A DNA stretch of 64,000 nucleotides from Woeseia sp. (lineage in GTDB: Bacteria > Pseudomonadota > Gammaproteobacteria > Steroidobacterales > Woeseiaceae). Below the pieces are notes generated by a model that saw only the letters and a list, made by a program, of their open reading frames with translations, was not told the DNA's origin and searched no databases. Below, piece after piece: positions 49,482-59,251 of this stretch. Position 1 is the stretch's first letter. Each line of letters opens with the position of its first letter. Made by a program: the position numbers and the translations under genes. The stretch covers positions 620,001 to 684,000 of the forward strand of contig JAJFKW010000001.1 in NCBI GenBank assembly GCA_021773015.1, given 5' to 3'.

Positions 49482-49730
49482 TTATTCGTCTTCGTCACCC
49501 GGCTCATCGTCCGGCATCGGTAAACGAACATTTCGCGCTGGCACGATGGTGGAAATCGCATGCTTGTAAACCATTTGATTGACGCTGTTCTTCAGCAGAA
49601 CGACGAATTGATCAAATGAATCGACCTGCCCCTGCAACTTGATCCCGTTAACTAAATAAATTGATACGGGTACTTTTTCTTTCCGAAGAATGTTGAGGAA
49701 CGGATCTTGTAATGACTGCCCTTTAGCCAT
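49482..49730 (-). CDS. hfq: RNA chaperone Hfq
   Basis: 82 residues. The Sm1 motif ([24 protein letters not shown], in parts [10 protein letters not shown] and [13 protein letters not shown]), the Sm2 motif [10 protein letters not shown], and a short acidic tail (DDEPGDEDE). Hexameric partner of small RNAs. Confidence 0.98.
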   Translation of the reverse strand: MAKGQSLQDPFLNILRKEKVPVSIYLVNGIKLQGQVDSFDQFVVLLKNSVNQMVYKHAISTIVPARNVRLPMPDDEPGDEDE

Positions 49731-49900
49731 CTCGGGTCTCCTTATTCTTATTGTTGCCTGCCCAGCAAGCAGTTTTTTGGCCTAACACCCGGTGGCACCG
49801 GTTGCCTACATGTCAGAGCCAGCCCAAAAGCGATAAAAAATGTTAACACATGCCAGTTGGCCGCATGCGCAGCCTTTATTCGATTTTCACTAATTAATCG

Positions 49901-50830
49901 TCATTCGTCCATCTGTTTCGCGATAGCGGCGGACATGGCGGCTATTGCCGGCTTTTCAAGAGGATCAAAGGTCAAGAGATCCCGCTCTGAACGCAACCAG
50001 GTTAATTGGCGCTTTGCGAGCTGTCGGGTCGCGGCCAGGACCGCCTGCCGGGTCCGTTCCATGTCACGCTCGCCTTGCAAGTGAGCCCACATTTGCCGAT
50101 AGCCAACGGCGCGCATCGCGGCACTATCGGCGTTCAGTTGCGGCCGCTGCATCAGAGTTGCAACCTCTCGTTCAAAACCCTGATCCAGCATTAGGTCAAA
50201 CCGCTGGCGTATTCTTTCGTGCAGGACGGCCCGATCATCAGGTACCAACGCGAGTTTAATAAATTGATAGTCCTGGTTGTTGACTGCTGCATCACGGTGT
50301 AAATCGGTTAAAGCACTGCCGCTGATCTCGTGTACTTCTAGCGCCCGTTGAATCCGCTGACGGTCATTTTGGTTGATTCGCGCAGCCGCTACTGGGTCGA
50401 CTTCTGCAAGGCGGCGATGCATATGCGGCCAACCCTGAACTGCCGCCTCATCGTCAATTTTTTTCCGCAGCGCAATGTCAGCTTCGGGAAGATCCGCGAG
50501 GCCATGAATGAGCGCGCGAAAATACAACATCGTACCCCCGACCAACAACGGCACTTCGTTCGCCGCTATCGCACTCTCTATTTCGCTGCATGCATCCGCA
50601 ACGAAATTTCCAACAGAGTAGCCCTGCTCCGGCTCCCTAATGTCGACCAACGCGTGTGGCGCGATGGCGAGTGTCTCTGCATCCGGTTTTGCAGTGCCAA
50701 TATCCATGCCGCGATACACCATCGCGGAATCGACACTAATAATGCGCACCGGATAATTGTTTTGCAGCGCGATCGCGGCATCGGTTTTGCCACTTGCAGT
50801 CGGGCCCATTAGGCAGATGACGGGCAACAT
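49901..50830 (-). CDS. miaA: tRNA dimethylallyltransferase
   Basis: 309 residues. P-loop GPTASGKTDAAIAL, then DSAMVYRGMDIGTAKP, GGTMLYFRAL and QRIQRALEV. It adds the dimethylallyl group to A37 of tRNAs that read UNN codons. It starts 6 bp after mutL. The 170-bp gap to hfq probably holds an hfq promoter. Confidence 0.97.
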   Translation of the reverse strand: MLPVICLMGPTASGKTDAAIALQNNYPVRIISVDSAMVYRGMDIGTAKPDAETLAIAPHALVDIREPEQGYSVGNFVADACSEIESAIAANEVPLLVGGTMLYFRALIHGLADLPEADIALRKKIDDEAAVQGWPHMHRRLAEVDPVAAARINQNDRQRIQRALEVHEISGSALTDLHRDAAVNNQDYQFIKLALVPDDRAVLHERIRQRFDLMLDQGFEREVATLMQRPQLNADSAAMRAVGYRQMWAHLQGERDMERTRQAVLAATRQLAKRQLTWLRSERDLLTFDPLEKPAIAAMSAAIAKQMDE

Positions 50831-50836
50831 TGCCGG

Positions 50837-52594
50837 CTACTGACCTCTCAAGAACATCTTATCCAAATCGTCCAAACTAACGGCAGTCCAAGTTGGCCGC
50901 CCGTGATTACACTGATCGGCACGCTTGGTCACTTCCATTTCCCGCAACAGTGCGTTCATTTCCTGCAACGTTAATGCCCGATTCGCTCGCACCGAATTGT
51001 GGCAGGCCATCGTCGCTAACAAGTCGAGGTGTGCATCTTCAACACGACTACTTGTACCGGCTTGTTGCAAGTCAGATAAGACGTCGCGCAATAAGGACTC
51101 CACATCGCCGCTACTTAGCAGAGCGGGAATTTCACGAATAACCAGGCTCGTCGGCCCACTACGATCAACGACTAAGCCAATTCGCGCGAACAGTTCTGCA
51201 GACTGCTCAGCAATCTCCGCCTCCGATTCGGAAACCGAAAACGGGCTTGGCACCAACAATGGCTGACGAATCATCTCGTTATCGTCAAAGGCCACTTTTA
51301 GTTTTTCATAAACAATTCTTTCATGGGCCGCATGCATGTCGACAATGACCAGACCCTGCGCGTTTTCTGCTAGAACATAAATTCCGCCAAGTTGCGCGAT
51401 CGCGAAACCCATCGGTGGTATATCGTTAGCGTTATTTTCATGCGCCGTAGAAACCGGCTCGTCGGACATGGACCGGTACGCTGCAAGCGTTTCTCTAACG
51501 CCTGACGAAGACGAATGTGTGGGTCTGCCGAGCGACATCGCCGACTGGTGAAAAAAACTGCTAACCGGTGTATGCGGCACTGGCGCACTCTGTTGTTTCC
51601 CAGGTTGCGTTTCGCTCAACGCAGACTCGATGACTTGTGCCACTACGCCGTGAACCCGTCGACCATCGCGAAACCGCACCTCGTGCTTTGCCGGGTGTGC
51701 ATTTGCGTCCACAGTCGATGGATCGATACTGAGGTACAAAATGTAAGCCGGAAAGCGACCATGAAATAGCACATCACGATAAGCGTGCCTAACCGCATGT
51801 GACAGCGTCCTATCACCGATGCTGCGCCCGTTAACAAACCAGTATTGCATGTCCGCTTGACTGCGATTGTAAGTCGGTAGTCCCAACCATCCCGAAAGCG
51901 CAATGCCTTCGGTTTCACTGCTAATCCAAATAGCCTGTGACGCAAAACCGTCGCCACATATTTTTCTGATCCTGTCGAGCCGGGCGGCTTGATCGTTAGC
52001 TGCGGCCAAGTTCATTGTTGCTCGGCCGTTGTGGGTAACCGCAAAAGCAACGTCGGGCCGTGCGAGCGCTAGACGCTTTAACCATTTTTCGACGTGGCCG
52101 TATTCCGTGCGCTCCGTGCGCAGAAACTTTCTCCTAGCAGGCGTGTTGTAAAATAGGTCGTGAACCTCAACCGTAGTGCCCATCGGATGAGCGGCGGGCA
52201 CTGGGCCGCTCAACGTGCCGTTATCAGCTTCTATTTGCGAAGCACCGTCTGCCTGTCCAGACGTCAGTCTTAACCGCGCTACCGACGCAATACTCGGCAA
52301 CGCCTCACCGCGGAAGCCGAGCGACACCACAGACTCCAGATCTTCCAACGATGCGATCTTGCTCGTCGCATGGCGTGACAGCGCGAGGTTCAGTTGATCA
52401 CGTGGAATTCCCGAACCATTGTCGCGAATTCGAATGAGCTTCTGCCCGCCAGCCTGAATATCGAGTGCAATGTTGGTGGCCCCGGCATCGAGACTATTTT
52501 CAAGCAGCTCCTTGACGACAGATGCCGGGCGCTCGACAACCTCGCCGGCTGCGATTTGATTGATTAAGTGACCCGGAAGCTGGCAAATGGGCAT
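50837..52594 (-). CDS. mutL: DNA mismatch repair protein MutL
   Basis: 585 residues from ATG 52594 (MPICQLPGHLINQIAAGEVVERP, as in the family). GHKL ATPase motifs NSLDAGA, DNGSGIP and GFRGEAL; transducer domain; C-terminal dimerisation domain with ACHNSVRANRAL and CNHGRPT. The C-terminal endonuclease motif DQHAAHERI is DMHAAHERI here, without the DQHA(X)2E(X)4E pattern of nicking MutLs. This fits the E. coli-like, non-nicking type. Confidence 0.96.
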   Translation of the reverse strand: MPICQLPGHLINQIAAGEVVERPASVVKELLENSLDAGATNIALDIQAGGQKLIRIRDNGSGIPRDQLNLALSRHATSKIASLEDLESVVSLGFRGEALPSIASVARLRLTSGQADGASQIEADNGTLSGPVPAAHPMGTTVEVHDLFYNTPARRKFLRTERTEYGHVEKWLKRLALARPDVAFAVTHNGRATMNLAAANDQAARLDRIRKICGDGFASQAIWISSETEGIALSGWLGLPTYNRSQADMQYWFVNGRSIGDRTLSHAVRHAYRDVLFHGRFPAYILYLSIDPSTVDANAHPAKHEVRFRDGRRVHGVVAQVIESALSETQPGKQQSAPVPHTPVSSFFHQSAMSLGRPTHSSSSGVRETLAAYRSMSDEPVSTAHENNANDIPPMGFAIAQLGGIYVLAENAQGLVIVDMHAAHERIVYEKLKVAFDDNEMIRQPLLVPSPFSVSESEAEIAEQSAELFARIGLVVDRSGPTSLVIREIPALLSSGDVESLLRDVLSDLQQAGTSSRVEDAHLDLLATMACHNSVRANRALTLQEMNALLREMEVTKRADQCNHGRPTWTAVSLDDLDKMFLRGQ

Positions 52595-52659
52595 AGAAGC
52601 GCGCCGCAATAATAATTGGCGCCCATTCTTTCAGATCGGACTAAACTTTTGTAGCGAGA

Positions 52660-54006
52660 TTAAGACCCGGCCCGCGCCGGTATTCGCAACTTCTGGCCAA
52701 TACGCACATTGTCGGTAGCCAATTGATTGACTGAGCGGATGGCCGCCATGCTGACGTTGTAACGCTCAGCTATTTCACTCAGCGTATCGCCGCGCGAAAT
52801 AACATGATTGACCTGCCGACGCGGCGTGGCTTTCACATTCATTGCAATGCGCGTATCCGGCGGCGGATTTGCGTAAAAATAATTCTGCACGCCACGTAAA
52901 ATTGCATCGGCAAGCTTCGCTTGATGCGCAGAGCTGCGTAGCTTCTTTTCTTCACTTGGGTTCGATATGTAGGCGGTCTCTACCAAGATAGAGGGTACAT
53001 CCGGCGACTTCAGCACGAGAAATCCGGCTTGTTGAACAGTACGCCGATGCACTTTGCCGATGCGCGCCAATTGGCGAATGACCTGTGTACCAACATCAAG
53101 ACTCGCGCTCAACGCTGCGTTTTGCGACAAATCCAACAGCACTGAAGCCAGGACTTTATCCTTGCCAACAAGCGAAACATCGCCGACCTGACCGGAAGCG
53201 TTCTCGCGATTGGCAAGTCGCATCGCTGCTTCATCACTCGCCCCCTTTAATGACAGAACGTAAACCGACGCCCCTCGCGCTCTAGGATCGTCAACAGCAT
53301 CAGCGTGCACGGAAATAAACAGATCTGCTTTGTTGCGGCGGGCAACTTCCATGCGTGCGCGATGCTCGACGTACTTATCGCTGTTGCGCACCAATATTGC
53401 GCGCATACCTTCCTGGGCGTTGATCCGATTTGCCAGCAGCCGGCTGACGGCGAGCGCTACATCCTTTTCGCGCGTCTTGCCACGACCGACAGCGCCTGGA
53501 TCATGGCCGCCATGCCCGGCGTCCACCGCAACAATGACATCTCTGCCACGCTCAAATTTTTCGGAAGCACGTTTTACGGTTTTGAGATTGCCAACGCGCT
53601 GCAAGTCGATAACCAACCGATCGCCATAAGTTTCGTTCGGCCCTGCGGTAAATGACCTAGAGCGGACAACTTCTTTAAGATCCAAAACAACACGCAACTT
53701 TCCGTCGGCACGCACACCGGTACGAATTCCGCGAATCGCACCATTGTTTTTTGGTAGATTATTCAGCGATTTAGCGAGGCGGCTGTCATTCAAGTCAATC
53801 ACCAAGCGATCCGGACCGCGCATGGTGAAGATCTTGTGGCTCGCCGGCTTACTCATATCGAGGACTACCCGTGTGCGACCATCTTCTGCCCATACACGGA
53901 TATTTTGCACAGTGGTGCCCGCGGCGGCTTCCACCGTCGCGAGAAGTGTCATCATCGTGATTAAAATGCATGGCCCAAGCATTTTGTGACGATTCCCCGA
54001 TCGCAT
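52660..54006 (-). CDS. amiC: N-acetylmuramoyl-L-alanine amidase, AmiB/AmiC type with LysM
   Basis: 448 residues. Signal peptide, AMIN domain (about 30-130), and zinc amidase_3 domain (about 165-385) with VDAGHGGHDPGAVG, FISVHADA and ILVETAYISNP. One C-terminal LysM follows (about 400-445, SRGDTLSEIAERYNVS). It cleaves peptidoglycan cross-wall for daughter-cell separation. tsaE-amiC-mutL is the usual order. Confidence 0.95.
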   Translation of the reverse strand: MRSGNRHKMLGPCILITMMTLLATVEAAAGTTVQNIRVWAEDGRTRVVLDMSKPASHKIFTMRGPDRLVIDLNDSRLAKSLNNLPKNNGAIRGIRTGVRADGKLRVVLDLKEVVRSRSFTAGPNETYGDRLVIDLQRVGNLKTVKRASEKFERGRDVIVAVDAGHGGHDPGAVGRGKTREKDVALAVSRLLANRINAQEGMRAILVRNSDKYVEHRARMEVARRNKADLFISVHADAVDDPRARGASVYVLSLKGASDEAAMRLANRENASGQVGDVSLVGKDKVLASVLLDLSQNAALSASLDVGTQVIRQLARIGKVHRRTVQQAGFLVLKSPDVPSILVETAYISNPSEEKKLRSSAHQAKLADAILRGVQNYFYANPPPDTRIAMNVKATPRRQVNHVISRGDTLSEIAERYNVSMAAIRSVNQLATDNVRIGQKLRIPARAGS

Positions 54007-54094
54007 TCGTATTATGTCGGGTCAGTATACAAATCTAGCCGGAAAAACCAACTTTATTCTGCAAAATTATGCAGATAGCCACATTAACTCGAAA

Positions 54095-54568
54095 TTACCC
54101 TGAGTTTTGCTGTTTGCCCACTGATTCAACGAGGCCTTCGCCACGTACGGAACCCGCGCATAATTCGGCAACGCGCGATTCACCTTCGTATTCTAGGCGA
54201 ATCAGAATATCCGCTTGGTCGAAAAGCTCGCTGACACGCTCCGGCCATTCCAGCAATACGAGGCCGTCCCGGATGTCGTCCCAGCCGAGAAATTCAAGCT
54301 CATCCAGGCTGATGACTCTATATAAATCAATGTGATAGACACGCCCACAACGCAATTCGTAAGGTTCAACCAAGGTATACGTAGGGCTCGGAATGGGACC
54401 GTCCTGCCCCAACTCGCGCAGCACGGCGCGGGCAAAAGTGGATTTTCCCGCGCCTAATTCGCCTTGCAAAAGCAGCAACCACCCCTGCGGTGCTTCTGGC
54501 AATGCATTTGCCACGGACTTTGCGAGCACTACCGTTGAATCTTCGTTGGCGAGCTTGAACGTGCTCAT
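54095..54568 (-). CDS. tsaE: tRNA threonylcarbamoyladenosine biosynthesis protein TsaE
   Basis: 157 residues from ATG 54568, which overlaps the nnr stop as ATGA. P-loop GELGAGKSTFARAV, SPTYTLVEPYE and YHIDLYR are the family motifs. ATPase of the t6A37 complex with TsaB and TsaD. Confidence 0.95.
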   Translation of the reverse strand: MSTFKLANEDSTVVLAKSVANALPEAPQGWLLLLQGELGAGKSTFARAVLRELGQDGPIPSPTYTLVEPYELRCGRVYHIDLYRVISLDELEFLGWDDIRDGLVLLEWPERVSELFDQADILIRLEYEGESRVAELCAGSVRGEGLVESVGKQQNSG

Positions 54569-56043
54569 TCGGGATTCACCCGTTGACGCAAATACGGCAA
54601 AAGATCGGACGCACACATGCCTCGCTCTCCAGCGATTGCAGCGTCATCCCCAGCGCGCGCATGCAAATAGACCCCTACTGCAGCGGCAGTCTCGCCACTC
54701 AAGCCTTGCGCACACAGCGCCGCAATCACACCGGTCAACAGGTCACCCATGCCCGGCGCTGCCATACCTGGGTTTCCGGCCAAACAAATCTTTGGCACGC
54801 CGCGACCTGCATAAACCAAGCTGCCAGAACCCTTTAGGACGATCGAACCGCCAAACTTTTGCTGCAATTCGATAACGGCGCTGCGCCTGTCACGCTGGAT
54901 AGACGCACTATCTGTGTGTAGCAGACGTGCGGCTTCTCCAGGGTGTGGTGTCAGAATCCAATCGTCGCGTTTCACAGATACCTCGCATAGCAAGTTCAAT
55001 GCATCTGCATCCACGACTATCGGCACGTCTTTTTCGATGACCGCCGAAAGCAGTGTTTTGGCCCAGCTACCTGTACCGAGACCTGGGCCGAGCGCAACAA
55101 CCGTTGCGAGATCGATCATCTCTGCCAAGGCCGTCGCAGACTCAACGCCGCGACTCATCAACTCTGGTCTGGATGTTGTGACCGATATGGCATGCGCCGG
55201 ATGCGTCGCGATGCTGACACGACCTGCGCCGCAGCGCAGTGCCGCCTCGCCGCACAGTTGCACAGCACCCGGCATGCCTTCACCACCGCCGACAACCAGT
55301 AAGCGGCCAAAGTCGCCTTTATTCGCCGTACTGTTGCGCGCAGGTAACGACAATTTTACGAATGCTTGGTCGATTCTGTGTAGCTGGGGCGTTTCCGCCA
55401 GCCGACAGGTTGCCGGGATGCCCAGCCCGGCAAATTTCAAATCACCGACAAAGTCTGGCGCGTCAGCCAGCAGCAAGCCACTTTTGATACCGACGAAGGT
55501 CGTCGTCTGAGTCGCATCCACCGCAACGCCCTGGACCTTACCCGTATCGCCATCGATTCCAGAGGGAATATCCAACGCCACCACTGGCGCCGCATGCGCA
55601 TTCATCTTACGGACAATTTCAGCGTATGCGCCCTGCACATTCCTGCGCAAACCGATGCCAAGCAGCGCATCGATCAGCAAATCTGCGTTGCCATCCAGCT
55701 CGCCAGCCCAGCTCTCGCAGACACCGCCATCCGCTATATATTCGGCGTAGGCGGTCGCCGCGTCGCCGTGCAGGGAGTTTGGGTCCGTCGCCGCAATGAC
55801 ATCGGCGTCCAGACCATTGGCTCGTGCCAGTCGCGCCATCACATAGCCGTCCCCGCCGTTGTTGCCGGCCCCGCAAACCACCTGCCAACGTCGCGTATCA
55901 GGGAATGCTTCGATCGCATTCGCCAACGCCGCCTCCGCGGCGCGCGTCATTAGCGTAAAACCACTAATACCGGCATCATCAATTGCCGCACGGTCAATAG
56001 CGGTGGCAGAAGCAACGGAATAAATTTCGAGTGGAAGCGGCAA
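54565..56043 (-). CDS. nnr: Bifunctional NAD(P)H-hydrate epimerase/dehydratase
   Basis: 492 residues from TTG 56043 (GAGG six bases upstream). The N-terminal YjeF epimerase half (about 1-215) has GAGNNGGDGYVMAR and DIPSGIDGDTG. The C-terminal ADP-dependent dehydratase half (about 225-490) has GGEGMPGA, LTPHPGEAARL and GMGDLLTGV. It repairs hydrated NADH and NADPH. Divergent from queG and coupled to tsaE. Confidence 0.97.
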   Translation of the reverse strand: MPLPLEIYSVASATAIDRAAIDDAGISGFTLMTRAAEAALANAIEAFPDTRRWQVVCGAGNNGGDGYVMARLARANGLDADVIAATDPNSLHGDAATAYAEYIADGGVCESWAGELDGNADLLIDALLGIGLRRNVQGAYAEIVRKMNAHAAPVVALDIPSGIDGDTGKVQGVAVDATQTTTFVGIKSGLLLADAPDFVGDLKFAGLGIPATCRLAETPQLHRIDQAFVKLSLPARNSTANKGDFGRLLVVGGGEGMPGAVQLCGEAALRCGAGRVSIATHPAHAISVTTSRPELMSRGVESATALAEMIDLATVVALGPGLGTGSWAKTLLSAVIEKDVPIVVDADALNLLCEVSVKRDDWILTPHPGEAARLLHTDSASIQRDRRSAVIELQQKFGGSIVLKGSGSLVYAGRGVPKICLAGNPGMAAPGMGDLLTGVIAALCAQGLSGETAAAVGVYLHARAGDDAAIAGERGMCASDLLPYLRQRVNPE

Positions 56044-56122
56044 ACGTGAACCTCAACTGGGTTTGCAACGGCGCTCGTGCCGTTAAGAATAATTATACTG
56101 TGAAAATTCGGAGTCCGATTTC

Positions 56123-57190
56123 TTGTCCGACCTCAGTAAAGAAAACATAGCAGATCTAGCGCACGATATTCGGCGCTGGGGGAATGAACTCGGCTTCCAG
56201 CAGATCGGTTTCAGCGATATCGAATTGCAGCAAGCGGAGTCCCGACTCCAATCGTGGCTCAATAACTGTTTTCACGGTCGCATGCATTATATGGAGAAAC
56301 ATGGGACGAAACGCAGCCGTCCTGCAGAGCTCATTCCCGACACGCTGAGCGTGATTAGCGCGCGTATGGACTATTATCCGGAACCACTATGCAACGCGGC
56401 AAATCTTCTGGACCACAGCGAGAAAGGCTACGTTTCGCGTTATGCGCTGGGTCGTGACTACCACAAACTGATCCGCAAACGTCTCGCAAAATTAGCCGAG
56501 AAAATTCAGGAAGCCGCGGGAGAATTCGGCCATCGCGCTTTTGTCGACAGCGCACCGGTCATGGAAAAACCGCTTGCGGAAAAAGCCGGCCTCGGATGGA
56601 TCGGCAAACATACTAACTTGATCAACAGAGAACATGGTTCGTGGTTTTTTCTTGGCGAACTCTACACGGACCTGCCATTACCGCCCGATCAATCGGCGAT
56701 CGGCCATTGTGGTACCTGTAGCGCGTGTATCCAGGTTTGCCCCACTCAAGCGATTGTTGCGCCCTATCAGTTAGATGCCCGACGCTGTATCTCTTATTTA
56801 ACAATTGAGCTAAAGGACGCCATACCAATTGAATTTCGTAAAGCGATTGGCAACAGGGTCTACGGATGCGACGATTGCCAGCTGTTTTGCCCATGGAATA
56901 AATTTGCCAAACCTGCAGCGGAAGGAGATTTTGCACCACGACACGGATTAGCCGATGTGGATCTCGTCGATCTATTTCTATGGTCGGAAGCACAATGGTT
57001 GGAAAAAACGCGCGGTAGCGCCATTCGGCGAATAGGCTTTGAGCGTTGGTCGCGAAATATTGCGGTCGCGCTTGGCAATGCAAAATCGACGCCTGTGATT
57101 GTTAGTGCGCTGGAATCGAGAATGCCAGATGCATCCGACATGCTCAAAGAACATATTGCGTGGGCACTAAACGAACACCACACGCAATAA
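56123..57190 (+). CDS. queG: Epoxyqueuosine reductase
   Basis: 355 residues from TTG 56123 with GGAG nine bases upstream. Two 4Fe-4S clusters in CGTCSACIQVCP and CDDCQLFCPWNKF, plus the catalytic region with DSAPVMEKPLAEKAGLGWIGKH (in parts DSAPVMEKPLAEK and GLGWIGKH). It completes queuosine synthesis in tRNA with a cobalamin cofactor. Divergent from nnr, as in E. coli. Confidence 0.97.
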   Translation: MSDLSKENIADLAHDIRRWGNELGFQQIGFSDIELQQAESRLQSWLNNCFHGRMHYMEKHGTKRSRPAELIPDTLSVISARMDYYPEPLCNAANLLDHSEKGYVSRYALGRDYHKLIRKRLAKLAEKIQEAAGEFGHRAFVDSAPVMEKPLAEKAGLGWIGKHTNLINREHGSWFFLGELYTDLPLPPDQSAIGHCGTCSACIQVCPTQAIVAPYQLDARRCISYLTIELKDAIPIEFRKAIGNRVYGCDDCQLFCPWNKFAKPAAEGDFAPRHGLADVDLVDLFLWSEAQWLEKTRGSAIRRIGFERWSRNIAVALGNAKSTPVIVSALESRMPDASDMLKEHIAWALNEHHTQ

Positions 57191-57223
57191 TCGAAACAAG
57201 AAACGTAGCAATAGGAAACAATA

Positions 57224-58084
57224 ATGTTTGAAGCTCCTGATTCGGAATACCTGGTTCCCTACGACGGCAGTTTTTCTGTGGCGGCACACGAAACCACGGC
57301 TGGCGATACCAGTAGAAAGGCAAACAAAACGGCACTAAAAAGCTCCGTCAAACAACTCGACGATTTGCAGCAAAGACTTTTTGCGTCGGATCGACATTCG
57401 ATTTTGCTGGTTTTTCAGGCAATGGATGCGGCGGGCAAAGACAGTACCATTCGCGCCGTCATGCGCGGCATCAATCCCGCTGGTTGTCAGGTATTTAATT
57501 TCAAACGGCCATCGAAACTTGAAATCGACCATGACTTTCTCTGGCGAACCAGCAAGCGTCTGCCGGAGCGCGGCCGCATTGGCATCTTTAATCGAAGCCA
57601 ATATGAAGAAGTGCTGGTGGTCCGGGTTCATCCGTCAATACTCGAGCACCAGCGATTGCCTTACCCAATTGATCTCGATGCAGTGTGGAACGAACGCATC
57701 GAATCCATACGCGACCAAGAGCTTCATCTCGCGCGAAATGGCACCGTCATCCTGAAATTCTGGCTTAACGTGTCTAAAGATGAGCAGAGGCGTCGCTTCC
57801 TTGCACGGCTCGATCAGCCTGAGAAAAATTGGAAATTCGAGCAAGGCGATCTTGTGGAACGAGGCTTCTGGGACAATTACATGGACGCTTATCAAGAGGC
57901 GCTCAATGCCACATCAAAGCCCTGGGCGCCTTGGTATGCCATACCAGCAGACGATAAATCGTTCATGCGGGCATGCGTGGCCGACATTATCGCCGGTGCA
58001 TTGTCTTCCCTGGACCTCAAATACCCTGGCCCGCCAGCCGATTTGGTTGATCGAATTGACGAAATCAAACGTGAGCTTGGATAA
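57224..58084 (+). CDS. ppk2: Polyphosphate kinase 2 family protein
   Basis: 286 residues. Walker A DAAGKDSTIR, lid motif RIGIFNRSQYEEVLVVRVHP and the C-terminal SKDEQRRRFLARLDQPEKNWKF (in parts SKDEQRRRFLARL and PEKNWKF). It phosphorylates nucleotides with polyphosphate; whether AMP or ADP is the preferred acceptor cannot be told safely. It starts 33 bp after queG. Confidence 0.93.
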   Translation: MFEAPDSEYLVPYDGSFSVAAHETTAGDTSRKANKTALKSSVKQLDDLQQRLFASDRHSILLVFQAMDAAGKDSTIRAVMRGINPAGCQVFNFKRPSKLEIDHDFLWRTSKRLPERGRIGIFNRSQYEEVLVVRVHPSILEHQRLPYPIDLDAVWNERIESIRDQELHLARNGTVILKFWLNVSKDEQRRRFLARLDQPEKNWKFEQGDLVERGFWDNYMDAYQEALNATSKPWAPWYAIPADDKSFMRACVADIIAGALSSLDLKYPGPPADLVDRIDEIKRELG

Positions 58085-58258
58085 CCGGGAAAATTCAAGA
58101 AGTGCAAAGTATTCGTAGCGTTTTACGCAAATGCTTACCAGGTTGTTGTTATTAGCCGCACTTTGCAGTAAAAAATACGCGGTACATCAGTTCGTTAGGG
58201 CGTATTCCGCCTCTGCAACTGGCAGCAAAAATATTGCAAATATCGCTAGGAACGCATT

Positions 58259-59230
58259 TTGTCGACGCAGGCACTTACCATTAATTCGGATTACAAACGG
58301 TCGTTGCTGGCCGGCCTTGAATTGTTTCAAGGCGTCGCACCCGACGATGTCCAGGAATTACTGCAGCAGTGCGATCGCCGAGACGTTGAAACCGACGAAC
58401 TCATTCTCTCTCCCGGCATCAAGAATGAACATGTGTTCTTGGTACTCTCTGGTAGGTTACACGTGCGCGTCGGATCTGAGGACGCTCCGATAATTGCTGC
58501 AATGGATGTCGGCGCATGCGCTGGTGAAATGTCGATTATTGAAGACCGCGATCCGTCGGCTTACGTCTCTGCGGCAGAGCCTTCGCACTTGTTAGTTATT
58601 CATCAAACTGTTCTTTGGAAAATGGTTGATGCATCGCACGAATTTTCCAAAAACTTGTTGGTTGTTTTGTCAGAGCGCGTGCGCAGCCATAATCAGTTTA
58701 TTGCTGAAAGTATCGGCGACATGCGCAAATTCGAAATAAATGCGACGACCGATGCCTTGACAGGACTAGGCAATCGGCACGCAATGGAAAAGGCATTTCC
58801 AAGAGAAGTTCAGCGCTGTAAACAAGATGAGCTTCCTGTGTCGTTAATTATGATCGACGTTGATGGATTCAAATCATTCAACGACAAATTCGGTCACGTC
58901 GCTGGCGACCGCGTGCTGTCCGCCGTTGCTCATGTTTTGCAAAAACATTTCAGGCCGAGGGATTTGTTGGTACGTTACGGCGGTGACGAGTTTGCGATAC
59001 TGCTACCGGGCGTCAACGAAACGGAATGCCTGGCTATTGCTGATCGAGTGCGGATGGCGATTTCCGGATCAACGGAATCGAGCCAAGATTCGCTAATTCA
59101 AATACCCGTGCGTGTATCAATGGGCGTTGCACAATTGCGCGAACATAATGACTTCGAAGAATTGCTACGCGCGGCGGACGATGCGCTCTATCGTGCGAAG
59201 GATGCAGGTCGAAACACTGTTTCCAAATAA
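58259..59230 (+). CDS. Diguanylate cyclase with cyclic-nucleotide-binding domain
   Basis: 323 residues from TTG 58259 (AGGA ten bases upstream). An N-terminal cNMP-binding domain (about 15-125, with GACAGEMSIIEDRDPSA) joins a C-terminal GGDEF domain (about 155-320). The active site is RYGGDEF, and the inhibitory site RPRD lies five residues before GGDEF. The signature TDALTGLGNRHA is intact. No membrane helix. It should synthesise c-di-GMP under product inhibition and be controlled by a cyclic nucleotide or similar ligand. The 174-bp gap before it holds nothing recognisable. Confidence 0.94.
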   Translation: MSTQALTINSDYKRSLLAGLELFQGVAPDDVQELLQQCDRRDVETDELILSPGIKNEHVFLVLSGRLHVRVGSEDAPIIAAMDVGACAGEMSIIEDRDPSAYVSAAEPSHLLVIHQTVLWKMVDASHEFSKNLLVVLSERVRSHNQFIAESIGDMRKFEINATTDALTGLGNRHAMEKAFPREVQRCKQDELPVSLIMIDVDGFKSFNDKFGHVAGDRVLSAVAHVLQKHFRPRDLLVRYGGDEFAILLPGVNETECLAIADRVRMAISGSTESSQDSLIQIPVRVSMGVAQLREHNDFEELLRAADDALYRAKDAGRNTVSK

Positions 59231-59251
59231 TAATGGCTTGTTGATTGCCAG